A stretch of 21,709 nt of DNA from JBGTIS01 sp041745535. Lineage in GTDB: Bacteria > Bacteroidota > Bacteroidia > Cytophagales > Cyclobacteriaceae. A model generated the notes under the pieces. That model was not told where the DNA came from, made no database searches, and saw nothing but the letters and a program-made list of their open reading frames with translations. Shown here one piece after another: positions 1-6,259 of this stretch. The DNA is taken from positions 1 to 21,709 of the forward strand of contig JBGTIS010000235.1 in NCBI GenBank assembly GCA_041745535.1, given 5' to 3'. Every line of letters starts with the position of its first letter. Position 1 is the stretch's first letter. The translations under genes and the position numbers were made by a program.

Positions 1-36
1 CTGTTGATCAGAATATCAATTTGACCAAAAGCATCC
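1..36 (-). pseudogene. SDR fragment (N-terminal-middle part), running off the left edge
   Basis: Read on the minus strand, these bases encode AFGQIDILIN, the conserved stretch just before the N-N-A-G motif of short-chain dehydrogenases/reductases (normally near residues 80-95). The reading continues beyond the window edge. Upstream in the same frame only about 10 further residues are open before a TAG, so the Rossmann-fold N-terminus (TGxxxGxG) is absent here. The fragment abuts, and points away from, the SDR C-terminus on the other strand. It is either a rearranged pseudogene or one arm of an assembly or amplification fold-back. Family assignment from ten residues is good but not certain. 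Confidence 0.5.
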
Positions 37-117
37 ATGGCTTTTCTGGCCAGTGATGCGGCCAGCTATATGGTTGGCTCCATGCTCACGGTTGATGGTG
101 GCTGGACAGCAAAATAG
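37..117 (+). pseudogene. SDR C-terminal fragment
   Basis: The plus-strand frame reads MAFLASDAASYMVGS, then LTVDGGWTAK and a TAG stop at 115-117. This is the classical last alpha-helix and VDGG tail of classical SDRs. The same frame is closed by TGA at 22-24, so the roughly 220 residues that should precede it are missing. It is therefore a 3' remnant, or the end of a gene joined to foreign sequence. The junction lies near the CCATGG at 35-40, where the minus-strand SDR fragment starts. The intact SDR at 3149-3913 ends in a different sequence, so this is not a copy of that gene's tail. Confidence 0.6.
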
Positions 118-150
118 TAATCAGGTAATTAATGCAATCCCGTTAAGTTC

Positions 151-170
151 TGCAAAAGCTAATTTTTGCA
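151..170. terminator. Weak hairpin between convergent SDR remnant and NIPSNAP gene
   Basis: TGCAAAA at 151-157 is complementary to TTTTGCA at 164-170, with a 6-nt loop. It lies in the 78-bp gap between two convergent genes, where a bidirectional terminator is expected. The stem is AT-rich and short, so the call is tentative. Confidence 0.25.
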
Positions 171-195
171 TACATCCGTATTTCTATTCCAACTA

Positions 196-996
196 TCAAA
201 TATCAGAATAGGAAGTTGGATGTAGCAAATATTTATCTGATCTCAGATAATTATGGGCATATTCAGGTTTCGCGTTAAATTCCTTCCATTCCGGATCATC
301 TGAAAAAGTTTTCCACTGGGCATCTCGCGCACTCATATTCTCAAAAGTGGTCATATACATCAGATTGGGCATCTGGCTACCGGCTAATACCCGGCCGTAG
401 AAAACAGTATTAAAACCCAGGCGATTAAAAATACTCATTTCACCTTCATTAAACTGGGCAACTTTATTCTGATGAAGCTTTTCGGTAGCTGCTTCATAGC
501 TGCGCAGTTCGTAAATTCTCTCCGAAGGTGCTGAAGATAACTCCGGCACTTCCAGCATGGGCATACCACTGAATGCTTCCATCAGGATCGACTCGTATCG
601 CTGATAGGGTGGCTTGTCATAAGGAGCATTGAGGTAATCCTCGCCCGATGACGCATAGGACTGGTCTTTCGCCAGAATTTTATCCAGGTTGATAAATTGC
701 TCAATGCTGGTGAAAGGAATAAGCACATAGATGGCCGAATCGCTGGCGGCATTGTTGTCGGTACCTGTGGCAGACTTGAACACGCCCACATGCGTAATAC
801 CTGCCCGGTGCAAAGCGGGTTGATATGCGTTTTCAAGGTACTGGTCCAGGTGATTCTCCTGGTTATCGCTATTAAAGTGATATATTTTAAGTTGGTAATA
901 GGTATGATTCTGTGCAAATCCTGGCGTTTTCAGACCCAAAATCGCAGCAGAAAAAATCATTAAAATAATAAGTAATTGAGTTTTGTGATTGTGCAT
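196..996 (-). CDS. Exported NIPSNAP-family protein
   Basis: The 266-residue product starts with a cleavable signal peptide (hydrophobic residues about 8-22, likely cut after the FAQ near residue 29), so it should act in the periplasm or outside the cell. Two related alpha/beta-barrel halves are visible. The first is about residues 33-137, starting YYQLKIYHF. The second is about 160-262, starting RIYELRSYEA and containing NTVFYGRVLAGSQMPNLMYMT, the typical NIPSNAP (dimeric alpha-beta barrel) pattern. The biochemical role of secreted bacterial NIPSNAP proteins is not established. In Bacteroidota and Planctomycetes they often sit beside carbohydrate-catabolic genes, as here. It is 104 bp downstream of the HEPN-like gene and convergent with the SDR remnant. 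The ATG at 994-996 lies about 20 bp downstream of a TAATTTTG promoter-like box. Confidence 0.85.
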   Translation of the reverse strand: MHNHKTQLLIILMIFSAAILGLKTPGFAQNHTYYQLKIYHFNSDNQENHLDQYLENAYQPALHRAGITHVGVFKSATGTDNNAASDSAIYVLIPFTSIEQFINLDKILAKDQSYASSGEDYLNAPYDKPPYQRYESILMEAFSGMPMLEVPELSSAPSERIYELRSYEAATEKLHQNKVAQFNEGEMSIFNRLGFNTVFYGRVLAGSQMPNLMYMTTFENMSARDAQWKTFSDDPEWKEFNAKPEYAHNYLRSDKYLLHPTSYSDI

Positions 997-1016
997 ATCG
1001 GTAAATTTAATAGTAG

Positions 1017-1024
1017 CAAAATTA
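1017..1024 (-). promoter_or_regulatory. Candidate Bacteroidota -7 box for the NIPSNAP gene
   Basis: The minus strand reads TAATTTTG, matching the Bacteroidota primary-sigma -7 consensus TAnnTTTG, at a distance giving a short leader before the ATG at 996. No clear -33 TTG is present at the usual spacing, so this is a weak call. Confidence 0.3.
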
Positions 1025-1100
1025 AAATTAGTTTAATCTTCCCCTCTTGGTGGTATTTTCACCTCAAGCAACAAAATAATACTAACATCCGATTGAATTT

Positions 1101-1583
1101 TTAAATTGGTAATTCTTCAAGAATAGCTTTTTTAAAGGATTGAAGAAATTTTACATTTGTTTTTACTGATTCTTTTTCAAAAAAATAGCGCCAAGTTTCG
1201 AAGGGTTTGTTATTATCTTTCAATAATGTATCAAAACTCAGATTATCAATTTGCCTTTCTTGGCATACTTTAACTTTTATGTGTGTCTGGATTTTTCCAT
1301 TTAACTTTTTAAAAGCCTTTTCTAAATCATGATTTGATCCGCGATTCCATTTATTTTTTTTCTGAAAGTATAATGTTTTTAAACCCAGTTCTATAGTAAA
1401 TGCAAGCATAACGATAAACGGAAGAATACTTTCGTCTTTTGTACTTGAGAATTTAAATAAATTAGGTTTATTCTTCTCTTTGAAATTCTGCCATAATACC
1501 TCACCAGCTAAATTGTAAGTATGAAAAACCTTCATTAGGGCATTAAAATTAACTTTTAGTTCAATATCATCTTGCTTTTTCAA
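1101..1583 (-). CDS. Small HEPN-like protein, AT-rich
   Basis: The product is 160 residues with no signal peptide. The pattern is a long helix containing FIVMLAFTIELGLKTLYF (about residues 55-73), then N-H-D-L-E-K-A-F-K-K-L, and finally F-E-T-W-R-Y-F-F-E near the C-terminus. This order (hydrophobic helix ending in ELGLK, HDL turn, WRY-F-E helix) is that of small HEPN-domain proteins, which often take part in toxin, RNA-binding or stress roles. The canonical catalytic Rx4-6H motif is not evident (R-G-S-N-H has only three residues between R and H), so RNase activity is doubtful. The start is TTG at 1581-1583, since an in-frame TAA lies just upstream; the only other early choice is ATG at codon 17. 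Base composition is about 30% GC in sampled lines, clearly lower than the flanking genes. No partner antitoxin or nucleotidyltransferase is adjacent. Confidence 0.6.
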   Translation of the reverse strand: MKKQDDIELKVNFNALMKVFHTYNLAGEVLWQNFKEKNKPNLFKFSSTKDESILPFIVMLAFTIELGLKTLYFQKKNKWNRGSNHDLEKAFKKLNGKIQTHIKVKVCQERQIDNLSFDTLLKDNNKPFETWRYFFEKESVKTNVKFLQSFKKAILEELPI

Positions 1584-1629
1584 ATGGTGATTTGTTTATG
1601 ACGAATAACTTAACTTGTTTTTCTCATAC

Positions 1630-2958
1630 TCAAATAAAAGAAGTAATGATAAAAATTAATGTAATGGCCGTGCAGGCCAGAATCAGCGTGCCTACACTAT
1701 GAGACTGGTACCCTTGCTTAATGTTCATGCCCGTAAGCTGCGTCATAGCCCAAAAAAAACTGTCATTGGCATGCGAAATGGCTGTGGCGCCTGCCCCGAT
1801 CGCCAGTACCGTAAACACTTTGGATGTTTCTGAATCCAAACCTAAAGTAGGAAGCAGGGGGGCTATAATTGAAGCGGTTGTTACCAAGGCTACCGTAGAC
1901 GATCCCTGCGCGCTTTTTAATGCCAAAGCCATCAGAAATGGTAGTAACAGGCTTAAACTCCCCGCGCTTATGTTTCCGCTTACCAATTCCGCAATACCCG
2001 AATTCTGAAGCATTTTTCCAAATACACCGCCTGCACCCGTTATAAAAATAACAGGTGCCGCGATTACAATCGCCTCCCCAAACCATCCTGTGGCGGATAA
2101 CAGCGTTCTGTCAAATTTTGCCGGTAGGGTAAACGACAGAAAGGTGCCAATCAGTAATGCAATAACAGGACTTCCGATGAACAGTAGCACGTCGGTAAAG
2201 AAATTTTCTCCAAAGGGACGTGTAGGGTAATTGGCAATGGAAGCAAGCACAATTAAAAGTAAAGGGATAATAATGGGTAAAAAGGATTTCCCTATGGATG
2301 GATATTTTTTTGTTTCGGTAGTTTTTTCAACCTCCGCGAATTGTGGAATTAGTTTTATGCTGGAAGTAAAGTATTTGGCATAAAAGAAACACGGTACCAA
2401 TGCCAGGGAGCTCACAATTAATCCCCAGAAAATAACCATACCCAGGTCAGCACCCAGAATGCCGGCGGCGGCAATCGGTCCCGGTGTGGGAGGCACCAGC
2501 GAATGGCTGGCGGTAACGCCTAATGTTAAGGCAATGGTGGTGGCCGCGAAGGGCAGTTTGCCTTTAAATGACAAAGATTTGTTAATGGGATTGAGCATGA
2601 TAAAAGTGCTGTCGCCAAATACGGGAATGGATAAGATATATCCGGTAACCATCATGGCCAGCATAACGGATTTCTCTCCAATCCATGCCAGTATTTTTTG
2701 CGCTATAACGAAGGCTCCGCCTGTTTTTTCTAAAAACGTTCCAATAATCACACCCAATAATATCAGCAATCCGATGCTGCCGAGTACGCCACCGAAGCCA
2801 TCTGTAATGGATTTAAGAATAAGCTCGGCGGGCATACCCGCCATTAGTCCGTACAAAATGGCGCCTACAAAAAGGGCGAGAAAGGGATGAATTTCAAACT
2901 TGATAATGGCAACAATAATCAGCCCTAAGGCCAATAGAATAATCAGGAGGGTGAACAT
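1630..2958 (-). CDS. GntP-family sugar-acid:H+ symporter
   Basis: The product is a 442-residue integral membrane protein with about 12-14 hydrophobic segments and no soluble domain, which is the usual length of the GntP (gluconate permease) family. Diagnostic stretches are FGDSTFIMLNPI (about 114-125) and VPPTPGPIAAAG (155-166), equivalent to the family's V-P-P-H-P-G-P motif, and a late segment with SAQGSSTVALVTTAS. Family members import gluconate, related aldonates or other hydroxy acids with protons across the inner membrane; the exact substrate cannot be read from sequence. The gene is divergent from the SDR at 3149, a common pairing in sugar-acid catabolism. The HEPN-like gene follows after 46 bp. 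Confidence 0.92.
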   Translation of the reverse strand: MFTLLIILLALGLIIVAIIKFEIHPFLALFVGAILYGLMAGMPAELILKSITDGFGGVLGSIGLLILLGVIIGTFLEKTGGAFVIAQKILAWIGEKSVMLAMMVTGYILSIPVFGDSTFIMLNPINKSLSFKGKLPFAATTIALTLGVTASHSLVPPTPGPIAAAGILGADLGMVIFWGLIVSSLALVPCFFYAKYFTSSIKLIPQFAEVEKTTETKKYPSIGKSFLPIIIPLLLIVLASIANYPTRPFGENFFTDVLLFIGSPVIALLIGTFLSFTLPAKFDRTLLSATGWFGEAIVIAAPVIFITGAGGVFGKMLQNSGIAELVSGNISAGSLSLLLPFLMALALKSAQGSSTVALVTTASIIAPLLPTLGLDSETSKVFTVLAIGAGATAISHANDSFFWAMTQLTGMNIKQGYQSHSVGTLILACTAITLIFIITSFI

Positions 2959-3148
2959 AGATTTGTTTTAGGGTGTTTTGATATTAAGTCTGTCCAACCC
3001 GCTCCAGAAGATGCTAAATCCGACAGATCACTGTAATTTCAGAATAAAAGCCAATTATAAAAAAATTCGGAATAACAGAAAAGATATAGAACAAATGATG
3101 CAAACTAATTATATTCGGGTCTAACTCAAAATATTTAAAAATTATATT
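2959..3148. promoter_or_regulatory. Divergent intergenic region between transporter and SDR
   Basis: These 190 AT-rich bases separate two divergent genes and must hold both promoters. On the plus strand a TATATTCG near 3110 differs by one base from the TAnnTTTG consensus. I see no convincing operator palindrome. Confidence 0.3.
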
Positions 3149-3913
3149 ATGAATTCTTTCCCCAATAGATTCAAAGACCAGGTGGCCCTCATTACGGGTG
3201 CTGCTGATGGACTCGGCAAAGCCATAGCTTACCGATTAGGTCTGGAAGGGGCCTCTGTGGCATTATTTGATTGGAATGAGGCTTTGTTGCAAAAGACCTG
3301 TGACGAACTGCAGGCTGAAAATATTAACGCGAAGGCGTATCAGGTAGATGTTTCAAAAGAGGAGCAGGTAAGGGAAGGAATAGATCGGGTTGAAAAAGAT
3401 TTGCGGAAAATTGATGTGATGGTACATGCCGCTGGTATTGTAGGGCCTACCAGTACCAACATTACCGCTTATTCTACCCAGGATTTTGACAACATCTACG
3501 CCATCAACCTGAAAGGTAGTTTTCTGGTAACAAAATATACGGTGCAAAAAATGGAGAAAAACCAGTATGGCAGGATATTGCTGATTGCCTCCATGGCCGG
3601 CAAAGAGGGAAATCCTGGCATGGTAGGCTATTCCACCATGAAGGCGGGCGTGATCGGATTGGTAAAAGGAGTGGCTAAAGAATACGCGAAAGTTGGAATT
3701 GCTATCAATGCCATAGCCCCTGCTGTGATTAAAACAGCCATGAATGCCAATACTTCACCGGAGCAACTGGCTTACATGACTGCCAAAATTCCCATGGGAC
3801 GATTGGGCGAACCGGAGGAGGTAGCCGCCATGGCTGGTTTTATCGTTTCATCTGAAAATAGTTTTTCTACCGGTTTCCTGTATGACATTTCAGGCGGAAG
3901 AGCGACTTATTAG
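3149..3913 (+). CDS. Short-chain dehydrogenase/reductase (classical SDR)
   Basis: The 254-residue cytoplasmic oxidoreductase has classical SDR length. Visible motifs are the nucleotide-binding T16-G-x3-G21-x-G23, D68-V in the adenine-ring region, H-A-A-G at 93-96 (replacing the usual N-N-A-G), active-site N120, S148, Y161 and K165 (Y-S-T-M-K), and a C-terminal FSTGFLYDISGG. It would use NAD(H) or NADP(H) to oxidise or reduce a hydroxyl/keto group of a small substrate. The divergent GntP-type transporter suggests a sugar acid, as with gluconate 5-dehydrogenase relatives, but the sequence alone would also fit 3-oxoacyl-ACP-reductase-like enzymes. The start is ATG 3149, preceded by an AT-rich leader. 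Confidence 0.9.
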   Translation: MNSFPNRFKDQVALITGAADGLGKAIAYRLGLEGASVALFDWNEALLQKTCDELQAENINAKAYQVDVSKEEQVREGIDRVEKDLRKIDVMVHAAGIVGPTSTNITAYSTQDFDNIYAINLKGSFLVTKYTVQKMEKNQYGRILLIASMAGKEGNPGMVGYSTMKAGVIGLVKGVAKEYAKVGIAINAIAPAVIKTAMNANTSPEQLAYMTAKIPMGRLGEPEEVAAMAGFIVSSENSFSTGFLYDISGGRATY

Positions 3914-4005
3914 TTTTGTACCATTATATTAAACAAGTACTTTAAATAATTAGCTATATAATGCTGGATATCAAACAAATATGTGAATAATAACAACTGG
4001 AATTA

Positions 4006-4569
4006 GTGAATAAATTTCCTTTTATTTTATTACTCAGCCTAAGTATTACCACAGTAATTCAGGCTGCGCCTACTTACCAAAAAACCTGCCCGCCCTAATA
4101 TTATATTAATAAATGTGGATGACCTGGGCTGGAAAGATTTAGGTTGTATGGGCAGCCGGTATTATGAAACTCCTAACATTGACCGCCTGGCTTCCGAGGG
4201 AATGTTATTCCTACAGGCATATGCAGGCGCTGCCAATTGTGCCCCCAGCCGGGCCTGCTTGATATCAGGACAGAATACGCCCCGGCATGGCATTTAGGAG
4301 ATGATCCGGCCACCCAGGGTTTCCAGGTTAATGTGGGCGGTAGCCACCGGGGTAGCCCGGGAAAAGATGGGTATTTTAGTCTATATTACATAGATTTTCT
4401 GGATGATGGCTCTGAAGGCGAGTACCTTACCGACCGGCTTACCCGGGAATTATATCAACTGTTGAAGAACTGGAGAAAAAAGATGCGGGCTCCTGTACCC
4501 ACAGCCGCTAATCCTGAATACGATGCGGTATTTGAAGTGCGGGAGAAAAAGCAAGCACTTCGCCAATAA
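4006..4569 (+). pseudogene. Decayed exported sulfatase
   Basis: A GTG at 4006 opens a signal peptide (NKFPFILLLSLS...TTVIQA) that soon ends in a TAA at 4096-4098. One base further on, in the next frame, the sulfatase begins: RPNIILINVDDLGW, then TPNIDRLASEGMLF and the formylglycine motif C-A-P-S-R. This stops at TAG 4295-4297, after N-T-P-R-H-G-I. A third frame then resumes WHLGDDPATQGF and VNVGGSHRGSPGKDG, reaches EYLTDRLTREL, and jumps directly to the usual sulfatase C-terminus (LKNWRKK...APVPTAANPEYD), ending at TAA 4567-4569. Relative to an S1 sulfatase of about 450-500 residues, roughly 40-50 codons are missing before WHLG and about 250 after LTREL. The metal and substrate residues in the lost parts make the product inactive. 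It lies just upstream of two intact sulfatases in the same direction. Confidence 0.88.
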
Positions 4570-4683
4570 CCTGGTGCGTCTTATAAATTTGACTTTGTTT
4601 TCTTGAAAAAATATCGGTTTTTGCGAGGGTAAATCAATTTCCGCCAAATATTTTGTAAACAAATTATATCACCCGAACTACCC

Positions 4684-6237
4684 ATGAATCGAGTATTACC
4701 ATTTTCTTTACTATTTCTGTTATGTGTTTTTCTTAATCAGGTAATGTGCCATGCCCAAAGCAATAGAGTAGCGCAAGCCGGCCGGATTGATGCAAAACCT
4801 AATATCATTATAATTTATACCGATGACCTGGGTTATGGCGATGTAAGCTGCTATGGAGCGGGCAGAATTGCCACCCCAAATATTGATCGACTGGCAGCTG
4901 AAGGATTGCGGTTTACCAATGCCCATGCTGCTTCTGCTACCTGCACCCCGTCCCGCTATTCTTTACTCACCGGCCAGTATGCCTGGCGCAAAAAAGGAAC
5001 GGGCATCGCACCAGGAGACGCGGCCCTGATTATTGACACCACGCGAACCACGCTTCCTGCTGTGCTTCAGCGAGCAGGCTATCAAACCGGCGTGGTGGGC
5101 AAATGGCACCTGGGACTGGGCCCGCAGGGTGGTCCTGACTGGAATGGGGCCATTAAACCCGGTCCGCTTGAAATAGGTTTTGGCTATTCCTTTCTGATAC
5201 CAGCCACCGGCGACAGAGTACCTTGTGTATATGTGGAGAATCACAATATTGTCGACCTGGATCCCAATGACCCTGTACAGGTAAGCTACGGCGCGCCGAT
5301 AGGGGATGAGCCTACCGGCAAAGCAAATCCAGAATTGTTGAAAATGAAGTACAGCCACGGACATGATCAGACGATTATCAATGGTATCAGCCGGATTGGG
5401 TATATGGATGGGGCGGAGGCTGCCAGGTGGATGGATGAAGACATCGCTGATGTTATTACCGGAAAAGCAAAAGACTTTATTGAGCGCAATAAAAATGAAC
5501 CTTTTTTCCTCTACTTCTCTACACATGATATTCATGTGCCGCGTGTGCCTCATTCCCGCTTCGCTGGCAAAAGTGGCATGGGACCGCGTGGCGATGCCAT
5601 TTTGCAGTTAGATTGGTGTACAGGAGAAATTCTCAAATTGCTGGACAGCCTGAATCTGACAGAAAACACCCTGGTGATTTTCAGTAGCGACAATGGTCCG
5701 GTGCTGGACGATGGTTATCAGGATCAGGCGGTAGAGCAACTCAATGACCATACTCCGGCAGGGCCATTTCGGGGTGGAAAATACAGCGCTTTTGATGCGG
5801 GTACCCGGGTTCCATTTATTGTTCACTGGCCCTCCAAGGTAACTGCTGGGAAATCCGCGGCTTTGTTTAGTCAGGTAGACCTGATGCATTCGCTGGCAGC
5901 ATTAACGGGCCAGCAACTGAAACAGGATGAAGGTCCTGACAGCCAGAATAGGTTACAAACTTTGCTGGGGCAGTCGGCAGAAGGACGTGAGTATCTGGTA
6001 GCACATGCGGGAACGCTTTCTTTAACGCAGGCTAAATGGAAATATATTGAACCGAATAAGGGACCAAAAGTAAATCAAAATGTGCATATTGAATTGGGAA
6101 ATAATCCCGAACCACAACTTTATGACCTGTCAGTAGATCCTGGTGAGGTAGTGAATGTCGCTGACCAGCATCCGGAAAAAGTTAAAGAATTGGCAGATTT
6201 ACTGAATAAGATTAAAGAAGAAAAAGGTAGCCGATAG
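4684..6237 (+). CDS. Exported S1-family sulfatase (CTPSR)
   Basis: The 517-residue product has an N-terminal signal peptide (about 1-25, ending HAQ), so it is periplasmic or secreted. It hydrolyses a sulfate ester; the catalytic residue is a formylglycine made from C87 in C-T-P-S-R (87-91) by a maturase encoded elsewhere. Metal-site residues D47-D48 (YTDDLG), the G-K-W-H-L-G motif at 139-144, H-D-I-H at 281-284 and S-S-D-N-G at 334-338 are all present, so it looks active. The C-terminus has the usual small domain ending with LYDLSVDPGEVVNVA. The substrate cannot be read from sequence; the annotation arylsulfatase would be generic. It starts 114 bp after the sulfatase pseudogene and is followed after 22 bp by another sulfatase, probably in one operon. 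Confidence 0.93.
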   Translation: MNRVLPFSLLFLLCVFLNQVMCHAQSNRVAQAGRIDAKPNIIIIYTDDLGYGDVSCYGAGRIATPNIDRLAAEGLRFTNAHAASATCTPSRYSLLTGQYAWRKKGTGIAPGDAALIIDTTRTTLPAVLQRAGYQTGVVGKWHLGLGPQGGPDWNGAIKPGPLEIGFGYSFLIPATGDRVPCVYVENHNIVDLDPNDPVQVSYGAPIGDEPTGKANPELLKMKYSHGHDQTIINGISRIGYMDGAEAARWMDEDIADVITGKAKDFIERNKNEPFFLYFSTHDIHVPRVPHSRFAGKSGMGPRGDAILQLDWCTGEILKLLDSLNLTENTLVIFSSDNGPVLDDGYQDQAVEQLNDHTPAGPFRGGKYSAFDAGTRVPFIVHWPSKVTAGKSAALFSQVDLMHSLAALTGQQLKQDEGPDSQNRLQTLLGQSAEGREYLVAHAGTLSLTQAKWKYIEPNKGPKVNQNVHIELGNNPEPQLYDLSVDPGEVVNVADQHPEKVKELADLLNKIKEEKGSR

Positions 6238-6259
6238 TATTCCATAACTATTCCCAATC

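Noticed and set aside
4006..4569. Two separate small genes (4115-4297 and 4237-4569)
   Set aside because: Both are pieces of one sulfatase in different frames; neither keeps a complete active site.
4963..5553. 196-codon open frame on the minus strand inside the sulfatase at 4684-6237
   Set aside because: It is antisense to a well-conserved sulfatase, resembles no known protein and has the composition of a reverse-strand shadow.
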